NCBI GenBank assembly: GCA_031273305.1
Contig: JAISSC010000225.1
Span: forward strand, 1 to 64,000
Length of the DNA stretch: 64,000 nt
Source: Flavobacteriaceae bacterium
GTDB taxonomy: Bacteria > Bacteroidota > Bacteroidia > Flavobacteriales > Weeksellaceae
Reading direction: 5' to 3'
A program made the position numbers and the translations under genes. This document shows, piece after piece, positions 7,272 through 16,048 of this stretch. The notes beneath the pieces were generated by a model that was not told the DNA's origin, ran no database searches, and saw only the letters and a program-made list of their open reading frames with translations. The first letter of the stretch is position 1; every line of letters begins with the position of its first letter.

Positions 7272-8894
7272 TTAACCGTAATATTGTGATTTCAACTCTT
7301 TTACTCTGGTATCAGATAAATATTCATCATAGGTCATATACCTGTCGATGATTCCTTTAGGAGTTAGTTCAATAATCCGGTTACAGACTGTAGATAATAA
7401 CTCATGGTCATGAGACGCCAATAAGATAGTTCCTTTGAAATTATCCAACGAATTGTTTAACGCCGTGATGCTTTCCAAATCCAGATGGTTGGTTGGTTCG
7501 TCAAGCAATAGAATATTGGCTTTAAATAACATCATCCGGGAAAACATACAACGCATTTTTTCTCCTCCGGATAATACTTTGCTTGATTTCAATGCTTCAT
7601 CTCCACTAAACAACATTTTCCCTAAAAATCCGCGAATATATTCTTCATGTCTTTCCTCATCCGTAGTTACATATTGCCTTAGCCAATCAATAAGACTATC
7701 ATCGGATTGGAAATATCGGGTATTATCCAGCGGGAGATAACTTTGTTTGGTAGTGATTCCCCAAGTGTGATTACCCTTGTCCGGTTTAGTTTCCCCTGCA
7801 ATTATCTGAAAAAACTCAGTGATAGCCAAAGAGTTTTTGGAAAGAACCGCAATTTTATCTCCTTTTTTCAGGTTGAGATTTATATTGCTGAAAAGAAGCT
7901 CTCCGTCTTTAGTTTTTTCGAGGTCTTTAACATCCAGAATTTGATCCCCTGCCTCTCTTTCCTGTTCAAAAATAATAGCCGGATACCTTCGGGAGGAGGG
8001 TTTTATGTCTTCGATATTTAATTTCTCAATCATCTTTTTACGCGCCGTAGCCTGTTTTGCCTTTGCCACATTAGAACTGAAACGCGCAATAAATTCTTGT
8101 AATTCTTTCTTCTTTTCCTCAGCCTTTTTATTTTGCTGCGCCCGTTGTTTTGCAGCTAATTGGCTTGCCTGATACCAAAAAGAGTAATTTCCTGTATATA
8201 AATTCAGTTTACCAAAATCCAAATCACAAGTATGGGTACAAACCGTATCCAAAAAGTGACGGTCATGAGATACCACAATTACCGTATTTTCATAATCCGC
8301 CAGAAAATCCTCCAGCCATGAGATCGTTTCGATGTCCAGATCGTTTGTAGGTTCGTCCAAGATCAACACGTCCGGACTTCCGAATAATGCCTGTGCAAGC
8401 AATACACGAACTTTATCAACGTTTTCCAGTTCAGACATCATTTTATAATGCACATCGTCCTTAATTCCCAAATTAGATAATAAGGTTCCTGCATCGGATT
8501 CAGCATTCCACCCTCCCATTTCCTCATAAATTGCTCCCAATTCTCCGGCTTTTACACCATCTTCATCCGAAAAATCAGGCTTTGCATATAAAGCATCCAT
8601 TTCCTCTTTGATGTGGAAAAGTTTTTGATTTCCTCTCATTACGGTTTCCAGCACAGGATAGGCATCATAAGCAAAGTGGTTTTGTTCCAGAACGGACATT
8701 CTCTTATCCGTTTCCAGACTTACACTTCCGGTGGTAGGATCAACGTCTCCCGACAATATTTTTAAAAAGGTTGATTTTCCTGCACCATTCGCCCCGATGA
8801 TTCCATAACAATTTCCTTTCGTAAATTTCACATTGACCTCGTCAAAAAGAACCCTTTTTCCAAATTGTAAAGATAAATTTGATACTGTAAGCAT
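7272..8894 (-). CDS. ABC-F family ATPase, YbiT type
   Basis: This is a soluble tandem ABC ATPase (540 residues) without membrane segments, of the ABC-F class that acts on the ribosome. The first nucleotide domain has Walker A GANGAGKST (34-42) and Walker B VLILDEPTNDLD. A linker rich in Lys and Ala (about 240-290) joins the halves. The second domain has a good signature (LSGGEKMRC) and Walker B ILLLDEPTNHLD, but its Walker A position reads VLSKNSLAITEF and lacks the GKS/T core. The first signature is also weak (SELENVDKVRV), as in YbiT. The order and the KMISELE-like region fit YbiT better than EttA or Uup. The exact cellular role is unclear. Confidence 0.9.
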   Translation of the reverse strand: MLTVSNLSLQFGKRVLFDEVNVKFTKGNCYGIIGANGAGKSTFLKILSGDVDPTTGSVSLETDKRMSVLEQNHFAYDAYPVLETVMRGNQKLFHIKEEMDALYAKPDFSDEDGVKAGELGAIYEEMGGWNAESDAGTLLSNLGIKDDVHYKMMSELENVDKVRVLLAQALFGSPDVLILDEPTNDLDIETISWLEDFLADYENTVIVVSHDRHFLDTVCTHTCDLDFGKLNLYTGNYSFWYQASQLAAKQRAQQNKKAEEKKKELQEFIARFSSNVAKAKQATARKKMIEKLNIEDIKPSSRRYPAIIFEQEREAGDQILDVKDLEKTKDGELLFSNINLNLKKGDKIAVLSKNSLAITEFFQIIAGETKPDKGNHTWGITTKQSYLPLDNTRYFQSDDSLIDWLRQYVTTDEERHEEYIRGFLGKMLFSGDEALKSSKVLSGGEKMRCMFSRMMLFKANILLLDEPTNHLDLESITALNNSLDNFKGTILLASHDHELLSTVCNRIIELTPKGIIDRYMTYDEYLSDTRVKELKSQYYG

Positions 8895-8903
8895 ATACTT
8901 TAA

Positions 8904-8921
8904 TAAATTTGCACAAAAGTA
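8904..8921. promoter_or_regulatory. back-to-back divergent -7 boxes for smpB and the ABC-F gene
   Basis: On the plus strand TAAATTTG (8904-8911) faces smpB, with TTTG at 8878-8881 as a possible -33 element. On the minus strand TACTTTTG (8921-8914) faces the ABC-F gene. Only two bases separate the boxes within a 45-base intergenic region, so the two promoters must overlap and may compete. Confidence 0.5.
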
Positions 8922-8939
8922 GTAAGAAAAAGTTTGATT

Positions 8940-9395
8940 ATGAAATTTGACAATAAAGTAAATATACTGAATAGAAAAGCGAGATTTAATTATGAATTAT
9001 TGGATAAATATGAGGCAGGATTGGTTTTGCATGGCACTGAAATAAAGTCGGTTAGGTTAGGTAAGGCAAGTATAGCGGAGAGCTTTTGTCAATTCATGGA
9101 AGGAGAATTATATGTTATAAATATGACCATCGACGAATATTTTTTTGGCACAAGATATAACCATTCGATAAAAAGGGAACGGAAATTGCTGTTAAAGAAG
9201 AAAGAAATTAACAAATTATTAAGGAAAACAAAGGAAACCGGATTAACAATAATACCTACAAGGCTCTATATCAATGAGAAAGGATGGGCGAAAATTCAAA
9301 TACATTTAGCGAAAGGGAAGAAATTATATGATAAGAGAGAGAGCATAAAGGAGAGGGAAACAAAAAGAAATATTAATAGATTAACAAAGAAATAG
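8940..9395 (+). CDS. smpB: SsrA-binding protein
   Basis: SmpB binds tmRNA and brings it to stalled ribosomes for trans-translation. The ATG at 8940 gives the usual 151-residue protein starting MKFDNKVNILNRKARFNYEL; an in-frame TTG six bases upstream is less likely. Family landmarks include the GTEIKSVRLGKASIAESF stretch (about 32-49), the DPxRxRKLLLKK-like segment here as SIKRERKLLLKKKEI, and the basic C-terminal tail (GKKLYDKRESIKERETKR, then NINR) that enters the mRNA channel. It is divergently arranged with the ABC-F ATPase, another translation factor. Confidence 0.96.
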   Translation: MKFDNKVNILNRKARFNYELLDKYEAGLVLHGTEIKSVRLGKASIAESFCQFMEGELYVINMTIDEYFFGTRYNHSIKRERKLLLKKKEINKLLRKTKETGLTIIPTRLYINEKGWAKIQIHLAKGKKLYDKRESIKERETKRNINRLTKK

Positions 9396-9402
9396 TTTTT
9401 TT

Positions 9403-9434
9403 TTTGTTTCTTAATTTAGAAAAACGTTACTTTG
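9403..9434 (+). promoter_or_regulatory. promoter of ompA
   Basis: TTTG (9403-9406) is followed after 20 bases by TTACTTTG (9427-9434), one mismatch from TAnnTTTG. The start codon lies 25 bases downstream at 9459. Confidence 0.5.
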
Positions 9435-9458
9435 CAGTTTAAATTTAGATTTATATAT

Positions 9459-10853
9459 ATGAAAAAGTTCAATTTGTTACTTACAGCATTAGCTACTACG
9501 TTAGCTACTTCTGTGTTCGCACAGAATACTTCTGATAAGTGGTACATCGGAATTGGGGCGCATGCTACCGATCATACTTCTGTTCGTGGAGTCTTTGATG
9601 GATTCTTCGACACGGATGATTATAGCATAGTTCCTCCACTGTCGAAATTAACTGTGGCTAGAAGCATTGCAAAAAACTTTGCAGTTGATTTGCAGGCCTC
9701 AATAGGAGAAATAGATAATAAACGGTTAGGGATCAAAGATGAATTCTTTGTCCTTGCCGGTTTAGGGTTAAGATGGACACCTTTAAGCGAATCAAGCATT
9801 AAATGGTTTGACCCTTATCTAAGAGTGGGGGCTAATTATCATAAATATGCGTATGATGGGATAGAAATAGATGAAGACAATCCATACCTGTCATATGATA
9901 ATGATTATGACCCTGAGAAAAATCACGCATTAGGAGGCAAGTTTTCAGGACATGACGATAACTTCGTAGTAAACGGAGGAGTCGGAATCAACTTTTGGTT
10001 TGCCAGAAACTTTGGTTTGAATGTAGAATCTCAATATAATTGGGCGGCTTCTTACTCTAAAGATTATGCAAACTTCTTCCAGCATTCAGTATCTATAATA
10101 TTTAAATTCGGGGCTAAGCAAGAAGAAGAAGTATTGCCTCCGCCACCGGTGGTAGTAAGTGATATAGATGGAGACGGAATCCCGGATGATGAGGATAAAT
10201 GTCCGGATGTAGCAGGATTGCCACAATTCCAGGGATGTCCTGACAGCGACGGAGACGGAATCCCGGATGCAGATGACAGATGTCCGAATCAGGCAGGGCC
10301 TGCACAATTCCAAGGATGTCCTGATACTGATGGAGACGGAATCCCGGATGTGAGTGATGGTTGTCCGGCTGTAAAAGGTCCAAGAGAAAACAACGGTTGT
10401 CCGTGGGAAGTTAAAGATGTGACTGTCAAATTAAAAAACATCAACTTCGAATTCAACAGCTCTAAATTAACAGCAGAATCCTTACCGTTAGTAAAAGATG
10501 CCGCCAAAATGTTAAACGACGAAAGCTTTGCAGGTAAGAAATTCTATGTGGATGGTCATACAGACAGAGTAGGCTCCGCAGCCGTTAATAATAAGATTTC
10601 CAAACAAAGAGCACAATCTGTTGTTGAAGAATTAATAAAAGAAGGTATTGAAAAAGACCGATTGGTAGCCAGAGGACTTGGTAAATCTCAATTACTATGT
10701 AAAGAAAGCGACATTAACAAAGCTAAGGATGAAAAAGGAAATATTCTTTATCCGGATCAAGCAACCTGTGATAAAGAAAACAGAAGAGTTGTCGTTTTAG
10801 ACCAGTCAGGAAGTGAAGTTTCCATAACAAAAGAAGTTGAAGTTAGGAAATAA
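9459..10853 (+). CDS. ompA: OmpA-family outer membrane protein with TSP3 repeats
   Basis: This is a likely major outer membrane protein that anchors the envelope to peptidoglycan. ATG 9459 gives 464 residues with a signal peptide cut near VFA-Q 22. Residues about 25-215 form an N-terminal beta-barrel domain. A Pro-rich joint (VLPPPPVVV) leads to three calcium-binding thrombospondin type 3 repeats of the form DGDGIPDxxDxCP. A C-terminal OmpA domain follows, with INFEFNSSKL and the peptidoglycan-binding VDGHTDRVGS stretch. The strong promoter and terminator around it fit a highly expressed single-gene unit. In Bacteroidota such proteins are often immunodominant. Confidence 0.92.
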   Translation: MKKFNLLLTALATTLATSVFAQNTSDKWYIGIGAHATDHTSVRGVFDGFFDTDDYSIVPPLSKLTVARSIAKNFAVDLQASIGEIDNKRLGIKDEFFVLAGLGLRWTPLSESSIKWFDPYLRVGANYHKYAYDGIEIDEDNPYLSYDNDYDPEKNHALGGKFSGHDDNFVVNGGVGINFWFARNFGLNVESQYNWAASYSKDYANFFQHSVSIIFKFGAKQEEEVLPPPPVVVSDIDGDGIPDDEDKCPDVAGLPQFQGCPDSDGDGIPDADDRCPNQAGPAQFQGCPDTDGDGIPDVSDGCPAVKGPRENNGCPWEVKDVTVKLKNINFEFNSSKLTAESLPLVKDAAKMLNDESFAGKKFYVDGHTDRVGSAAVNNKISKQRAQSVVEELIKEGIEKDRLVARGLGKSQLLCKESDINKAKDEKGNILYPDQATCDKENRRVVVLDQSGSEVSITKEVEVRK

Positions 10854-10882
10854 ATAAGATACAAAAAACACATAATATTTGG

Positions 10883-10917
10883 AACCGTCTCAAAGTTAAA
10901 TTTGAGGCGGTTTTTTT
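10883..10917 (+). terminator. strong terminator after ompA
   Basis: A 12-bp stem (10883-10894 with 10901-10912, one G-T wobble) has a 6-base loop and is followed by seven T. The stem core is related in sequence to the terminator at 11346-11373 (both contain the complement of CCGCCTCA). Confidence 0.85.
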
Positions 10918-11081
10918 ATTTTGTTCAATAAGCAATTAAGGATTTCCTGACTTTGACTATGCGACACTCATTTGTATTGTCCAGCCTTTCAGGCTGCGGT
11001 TTGGGGATGTTGCTCTTTCCGCAGGTCGCTGACCTACGGTTATGAAAATCAAGCCCTCCGGGCTAAATCCTGTTAGGAATT

Positions 11082-11109
11082 GTAGAGACGTCCCAATTTG
11101 GGTGTCTCC
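11082..11109. repeat. dispersed repeat, inverted pair copy 1
   Basis: This 28-base element containing GAGACGTCCCAATTTGGG is the reverse complement of 11220-11247 with one mismatch. Each copy is itself partly palindromic (GACGTCCCAA with TTGGGtGTCTC). It belongs to the gene-free stretch 10918-11345, which also holds short REP-like hairpin words (CAGCCTTTCAGGCTG, AGCCCTCCGGGCT). Confidence 0.7.
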
Positions 11110-11219
11110 TCCCAAACATAACAACCTATTACATGAGATTATTACGAACACCTCCCTTCCCTATGCGTGACGTTTTTACCCAATTTACACAACAATGATA
11201 ACGTTGAACAGTATACCGT

Positions 11220-11247
11220 GGAGACGCCCAAATTGGGACGTCTCTAC
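11220..11247. repeat. dispersed repeat, inverted pair copy 2
   Basis: This is the inverted partner of 11082-11109 (27 of 28 bases identical after reverse complementing), 110 bases away. The same GGGACGTC core recurs near 42.6 and 50.2 kb. No coding capacity is visible between the copies. Confidence 0.7.
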
Positions 11248-11345
11248 ATATTTTTTCTATTTATTGGCTTAATGGACATTTTTTAGGCTAAAAACCTCTG
11301 AATCTCTTATTATTGTTAGCTTTGATAGCACTCAAAGGCTATGAA

Positions 11346-11373
11346 TAAAAAAACCGCCTCAGTCTTGAGACGG
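11346..11373 (-). terminator. terminator of the pfkA-gapA unit
   Basis: Read on the minus strand, an 8-bp stem (11373-11366 with 11361-11354, one wobble) has a GACT-type loop of 4 bases and ends in a run of seven T (complement of the A run at 11347-11353). It lies 26 bases past the gapA stop. Confidence 0.85.
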
Positions 11374-11398
11374 CTTTATTCTTTATTTATTATTTTTA

Positions 11399-12409
11399 TT
11401 ATCCGTTAATTTTAGCTATTCTGGATATAAGTTCTACTACCTTAGTGGAATATCCCCATTCATTATCATACCAACTAACTACTTTCACAAAGGTCGGGCT
11501 TAGTTGAATACCTGCTTTGACATCAAAGATAGATGTTCTCGGATCCGAAATAAAGTCAGAGGAAACTACTTCTTCGTCGGTATATCCTAAAATTCCTTTT
11601 AATTCTCCTTCTGAGGCTTCTTTCATCGCCTTACATATCTCCTCATAGGTTGTTTCTTTAGCCAAACGTACGGTTAAATCTACTACAGAGACGTCCAGAG
11701 TCGGTACACGGAATGACATACCGGTTAATTTTCCGTTTAAGGCAGGAATAACTTTTCCTACGGCTTTGGCTGCTCCTGTTGAAGACGGGATGATATTCCC
11801 TGCTGCTGCACGCCCTCCTCTCCAATCTTTGACTGAAGGACCATCAACGGTTTTCTGGGTAGCTGTTGTAGCGTGTACGGTTGTCATCAATCCTTCCAAA
11901 ATACCGAATTTATCGTTCAATACTTTTGCTACGGGAGCTAAACAGTTTGTTGTACATGAGGCATTGGAAACGAATTGGGTTCCTTTTACGTAAGCACTAT
12001 CGTTTACTCCGCATACAAACATAGGGGTATCGTCTTTTGAGGGAGCAGACATTACCACGTATTTTGCTCCTGCATCAATGTGCCCCTGTGCTTTGTCTTT
12101 GGAAAGGAACAACCCTGTTGATTCTACTATGTATTCTGCTCCAATTTCATTCCATTTTAAATCCGCCGGATTCCTTTCTGCCGTTACTCTGATAGCATGT
12201 CCATTAACAACCAGTTTTCCATCTTTTACCTCGATGGAGCCTTTAAATTGTCCATGAATTGTGTCATATTTCAGCATATAAGCCATGTACTCCACATCAA
12301 TAAGGTCATTGATTCCTACAATTTCAATATTATCGTTGTGCTGGGCTGCACGAAATACTAAACGTCCTATACGACCGAAGCCATTAATACCCACTTTAAT
12401 TTTTGACAT
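11399..12409 (-). CDS. gapA: glyceraldehyde-3-phosphate dehydrogenase, type I
   Basis: This enzyme oxidises and phosphorylates glyceraldehyde 3-phosphate to 1,3-bisphosphoglycerate with NAD. The 336-residue protein has the NAD-binding start VGINGFGRIGRLVFRA, with Asp 35 favouring NAD over NADP. The catalytic Cys 152 is in SNASCTTNCLAP and His 179 in TTVHATTATQ. The C-terminal SWYDNEWGYSTKVVELI is intact. It is the second gene after pfkA (45-base gap), so the pair is a glycolytic operon closed by the terminator at 11346-11373. Confidence 0.97.
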   Translation of the reverse strand: MSKIKVGINGFGRIGRLVFRAAQHNDNIEIVGINDLIDVEYMAYMLKYDTIHGQFKGSIEVKDGKLVVNGHAIRVTAERNPADLKWNEIGAEYIVESTGLFLSKDKAQGHIDAGAKYVVMSAPSKDDTPMFVCGVNDSAYVKGTQFVSNASCTTNCLAPVAKVLNDKFGILEGLMTTVHATTATQKTVDGPSVKDWRGGRAAAGNIIPSSTGAAKAVGKVIPALNGKLTGMSFRVPTLDVSVVDLTVRLAKETTYEEICKAMKEASEGELKGILGYTDEEVVSSDFISDPRTSIFDVKAGIQLSPTFVKVVSWYDNEWGYSTKVVELISRIAKING

Positions 12410-12454
12410 AATATTTATTTTTAATTGTTATTTTAAATTTGCTTTGTTATTTTC

Positions 12455-13447
12455 TTAGGTGGAAAGGATATCTGCTACCTTAATCAAATCTTTATCTATC
12501 TCATTATGTTTTTTAATCGCTTCTTCTATGGGTGTATATACAATTTTATTGGATTGCATTCCTGCCATCACATTGGATTTTCCGGACATTAATCCTTCTA
12601 TTGCTGCTACTCCCAATCTTGAGGCTAATACCCTGTCCGCTACTGTGGGGGAACCTCCTCTTTGTATGTGCCCTAAAACAGTTACTTTTACGTCAAATTC
12701 GGGATACTTCATCTTTGTGAATTTTGCCAGGTCATAAACTCCTCCGAGTTTTTCTCCTTCTGCTACTACAACAATGCTTGACGTTTTTCCTTTTCTCTGG
12801 GCATTCTCAAATGAGGCGAACAGGTCTTCTATGCTATCTTTTTGTTCCGGAATCAATATATCCAATGCTCCGGTAGCAATGCCACTGTTCAACGCAATAA
12901 ACCCGGCATCTCTTCCCATCACTTCGACAAAAAATACCCGGTTATGGGAAGTTGCTGTATCCCTGATTTTGTCAATGGCTTCTACGACGGTGTTTAATGC
13001 GGTATCGTATCCTAAGGTAAAATCCGTCCCGAAGATATCATTGTCTATGGTTCCCGGAATGCCGATAAACGGTACTCCTTCTTCTTTCTGAAAAATGGCT
13101 CCTCCTGTGAATGATCCGTCTCCTCCGATGATTACCAATGCATCTATATTATGCTTTTTTACTGTCTCTGCTGCTTTTGCTCTTCCTTCCGGTGTTCTAA
13201 ATTCTTCTGAACGTGCTGATTTTAATTCCGTCCCTCCCCGATTTATCAGGTTTCTTACGGAACGCGGGCCTAAATCAACTACGTAATCATTAATCAACCC
13301 GTCATATCCCATCCTGATTCCGCTGCACTCTATTCCATAGTAATAACAAGACCTTACCACGGATCTTATGGCTGCATTCATTCCCGGCGAGTCACCTCCG
13401 GAAGTTAGCACTCCTATTTTCTTCATTTTCGACATATTTTCCGACAT
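12455..13447 (-). CDS. pfkA: ATP-dependent 6-phosphofructokinase
   Basis: PfkA phosphorylates fructose 6-phosphate to fructose 1,6-bisphosphate. The 330-residue protein shows the A-type PFK landmarks: GVLTSGGDSPGMNAAIR at 12-28, GGDGSFTG at 108-115 (ATP site) and the catalytic GTIDNDIFGTDFTLGYDTAL stretch beginning at 132, with Asp 135 and Asp 137. The effector and substrate regions (MGRDAGF, VVAEGE, VLGHIQRGG) are present. Met codons at residues 1, 5 and 8 are all possible starts, since no ribosome binding site decides. It is transcribed with gapA. Confidence 0.97.
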   Translation of the reverse strand: MSENMSKMKKIGVLTSGGDSPGMNAAIRSVVRSCYYYGIECSGIRMGYDGLINDYVVDLGPRSVRNLINRGGTELKSARSEEFRTPEGRAKAAETVKKHNIDALVIIGGDGSFTGGAIFQKEEGVPFIGIPGTIDNDIFGTDFTLGYDTALNTVVEAIDKIRDTATSHNRVFFVEVMGRDAGFIALNSGIATGALDILIPEQKDSIEDLFASFENAQRKGKTSSIVVVAEGEKLGGVYDLAKFTKMKYPEFDVKVTVLGHIQRGGSPTVADRVLASRLGVAAIEGLMSGKSNVMAGMQSNKIVYTPIEEAIKKHNEIDKDLIKVADILST

Positions 13448-13470
13448 GTTTTTATATCAATTATTCTATG

Positions 13471-13478
13471 CAAATATA
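13471..13478 (-). promoter_or_regulatory. -7 box of pfkA-gapA, TATATTTG
   Basis: On the minus strand this reads TATATTTG, a full TAnnTTTG match 24 bases upstream of the pfkA start. The rest of 13448-13720 is AT-rich with no gene seen. Confidence 0.5.
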
Positions 13479-13720
13479 CTAATCAATTATTAAATCTCAT
13501 CTGATAAGATTCATCTAAATATAAGAAATATTTATCATATTTATGAGTTTTTTCTGCTAAGTATTTTTATTTATTTTTGTAGTTATTTTTTTCCTGATTT
13601 AATTCCACATTTTTCGATATTTCCGGTATAACATGTAATCGGAGATTTATATATCCTAATTTAACCGGTCATAATTCCCCAAGTCAATACAGGATAATTA
13701 TAAATTCGGATTAAAAACAG

Positions 13721-13728
13721 TATCTTTG
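13721..13728 (+). promoter_or_regulatory. -7 box at the head of the polysaccharide locus, TATCTTTG
   Basis: TATCTTTG matches TAnnTTTG. With initiation about 7 bases downstream it supports ATG 13749 rather than the in-frame TTG at 13731 as the start of the first gene. Confidence 0.5.
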
Positions 13729-13748
13729 CCTTGTTTGTTATATACCTA

Positions 13749-14714
13749 ATGCTTTATAAAATATCTGTAATAGTACCTGTTTATAATGTGGAATCTTATC
13801 TTCCGAGATGTTTGGATTCTCTTGTGAATCAAACACTAAAAGAGATTGAAATAATTACAATAAATGATGGTTCCACCGATAATTCTCAGGCAATTATAGA
13901 TGAATACTGCGCTAAATATTCTAATATAAAATCAATTAGTAAGGATAATGGCGGTTTAAGCGAGGCTAGAAATACCGGAATTTTACATGCTAAGGGGGAA
14001 TATCTGGCTTTCGTAGACAGCGATGACTGGGTAGAAAAGGAAATGATGGAAGAAATGTATTTACTGGCAAATGAACATAATGCAGAAATAGTTTTTTGTA
14101 GCCTTCAAAATATTAATGAAAGGGGTAAAGTTTTCAGATACCTTCCTCAACTTCCTCAACTTCCGGAAAAAATAGTACTTAGTGAAGATTTTACTATTTT
14201 TGGGGAGATGGAATGCTTTGCTTGTAATAAAATATTTAAACGGGAATTATTCAATGATATAGAATTTCCCAAAGGGTTACATTTCGAGGATATAGCTACC
14301 ATTCCGCGTTTATTTTTAAAGGCAAATGTAGTGGCAAAAACTAATAAATATTTTTATCAATATTTTATAAGAACCGGTTCCATCACAAGGAGTTATACTT
14401 CGAAAGGATTGGATATGTTCCGGGCAATTAAACTGGTCAAAGACGAATTCATTAAAAGTTCTTATAAAAATCATCCTCAGGATTGGAAGAAATTTGTCAT
14501 ATTTCAGGGGTTTTATTGTTTCTTGGCTTATTATGCTTATGTAAAACAAACAGATGTAAAAAAACAAATGTTTCAACAGCTTAAAGTTCTAATTAGATCA
14601 GAAAGTATAAGTAAAAAAGATATTTTAGGGTATGCCAGACATAATAAAAATTATCTATTAAGCCTTACTATAAAAAAGATAGCCTATTATTTAATACAAA
14701 TAGTGAAAATCTAA
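13749..14714 (+). CDS. glycosyltransferase family 2
   Basis: This is a GT-A fold enzyme that adds a sugar from a nucleotide donor to a lipid-linked glycan on the cytoplasmic face. ATG 13749 gives 321 residues. The N-terminal signature is ISVIVPVYNVESYLPRCLDS, followed by ITINDGSTDNS and the metal-binding FVDSDDWVEKEM (the DxD). The C-terminal third is basic and ends in a hydrophobic tail (YLLSLTIKKIAYYLIQIVKI) that may touch the membrane. It leads a run of four tightly spaced genes that assemble a surface polysaccharide. Donor and acceptor cannot be told. Confidence 0.9.
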   Translation: MLYKISVIVPVYNVESYLPRCLDSLVNQTLKEIEIITINDGSTDNSQAIIDEYCAKYSNIKSISKDNGGLSEARNTGILHAKGEYLAFVDSDDWVEKEMMEEMYLLANEHNAEIVFCSLQNINERGKVFRYLPQLPQLPEKIVLSEDFTIFGEMECFACNKIFKRELFNDIEFPKGLHFEDIATIPRLFLKANVVAKTNKYFYQYFIRTGSITRSYTSKGLDMFRAIKLVKDEFIKSSYKNHPQDWKKFVIFQGFYCFLAYYAYVKQTDVKKQMFQQLKVLIRSESISKKDILGYARHNKNYLLSLTIKKIAYYLIQIVKI

Positions 14715-14715
14715 A

Positions 14716-15873
14716 ATGCTACACCCTATTTACTATATTATATTATTCATTATAACTTTTTTTAGTTATCTGGAATTTACCAATAATAGTATTTTTACTA
14801 AAGCATATATAAAAAAAATCTATATTTTAATTGTACTATTACTCATTTTTATAGGAGGAACACGACTCGCAGGGGCTGATTACATGCCTTATTTAATCAT
14901 GTATATAGATGCTAACAAATATATAAGTTGGAATGAAGTCTTTGATGCAAGTGTAGAACCTACTTATGTAATAATATCTAAAATATTGGGATATTTTCGC
15001 ATGCCTTTTTTTGCTTTACTAACTGTATTCGCAATCATTTCAGTTTCTTTAAAAACGTCCACATATTTTAAATATTCGCCTTATCCTATGTTGTCTTTAT
15101 TGTATTTTTTCATGCCATTTTATTTTTTTGAAGATTTAGGACATATAAGACAATCTGCAGGAATGGCCTGTTGTCTCTTTTCATATAGATATATTGAAAA
15201 AAAACAGTTATTTAAATTCTTACTCTGTGTACTTATAGGATATTACTTTCATAAAACTGCAGTAGTTTTTCTCCCTGCTTACTGGATAGCAAATGCTTAT
15301 ATTTCTACAAGGCAATGTGTAATTATTCTAATCATTTCCATAATCATAAGCCCCTTTAAGCCCTATCTGTTATTTGGAAACTTATTTGAAAATATATCTA
15401 TAGATGTTTTATCTCATGCAACCGGAGGATACTTTTCATATCAAAGTCTGGAAGGAGCTGGTTTTACCATGGCCGATGTAGTAAAAATAATAATTATATT
15501 TATCATTTTATTTAATGACAATTATATCATTAATACCACAGATGATAAAAATTATATGAAAATGAGAAATTTAGTTATATGTTACTTCTTTTTATATTAC
15601 TCCCTTAAAGAAAATGTGATCTTTTCCGTAAGGCTTCCTGGCTACTATAGTGCCTTTTATATAATATTAATAGCAATGATTATAAAATATTCTGCAAAAA
15701 ATATCAGCAAATTAATATATTTTTACGTTATCATTTATATATATTTAATGAGCTGGAGGTTCTGGCCAAATTCTGTTGCTCTCGGCTTTGATAAATTTTC
15801 TAATGTATTTAATACCAATATTGATATTAATAATTTTATTCCGTATGAATTCGCTGATAAGGAACAAAATTGA
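14716..15873 (+). CDS. EpsG-like polysaccharide polymerase
   Basis: This polytopic membrane protein of 385 residues has about ten hydrophobic segments. The GGTRLAGADYMPYLIMY stretch (about 47-63), followed by a long loop and then the GHIRQSAGMACCLFSYRYI stretch (about 144-162), fits the EpsG/Wzy family that joins repeat units of surface polysaccharide at the outer face of the inner membrane. It starts one base after the preceding glycosyltransferase stops. The AT content here is higher than in the flanking housekeeping genes, as is usual for wzy genes, which are the most variable part of such loci. Confidence 0.78.
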   Translation: MLHPIYYIILFIITFFSYLEFTNNSIFTKAYIKKIYILIVLLLIFIGGTRLAGADYMPYLIMYIDANKYISWNEVFDASVEPTYVIISKILGYFRMPFFALLTVFAIISVSLKTSTYFKYSPYPMLSLLYFFMPFYFFEDLGHIRQSAGMACCLFSYRYIEKKQLFKFLLCVLIGYYFHKTAVVFLPAYWIANAYISTRQCVIILIISIIISPFKPYLLFGNLFENISIDVLSHATGGYFSYQSLEGAGFTMADVVKIIIIFIILFNDNYIINTTDDKNYMKMRNLVICYFFLYYSLKENVIFSVRLPGYYSAFYIILIAMIIKYSAKNISKLIYFYVIIYIYLMSWRFWPNSVALGFDKFSNVFNTNIDINNFIPYEFADKEQN

Positions 15874-16048
15874 GAACCTTTTTTACACAATAGTATTTCC
15901 TGCTATTATATGTTCTATTAACTATTTTAGACATTTTTCCAGATATACTTTTTATTTCAATCCCCAAACATTACCTGAAAATTATTTTTCCGGAGTATAT
16001 AAATATAAGATTCTTTCAAATCACTCAATTCCCTTTAAAAATGAGTAA
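15845..16048 (+). other. short reading frame overlapping the wzy-like gene, doubtful
   Basis: An ATG at 15845, in another frame than the wzy-like gene, opens 67 residues that run through the 167-base gap to 16048 and overlap the next gene by 8 bases. The translated sequence has a hydrophobic start (YTIVFPAIICSINYF) and ends YFSGVYKYKILSNHSIPFKNE minus its last residues, which looks like the tail of a membrane protein. It could be the remnant of a second polymerase or a chance frame. I see no independent support for translation. Confidence 0.2.

Noticed and set aside
10086..10507. Open frames on the minus strand opposite the ompA TSP3 repeats
   Set aside because: They follow from the repeated GAC/GGA codons of the calcium-binding repeats on the coding strand, have no start context and match nothing.
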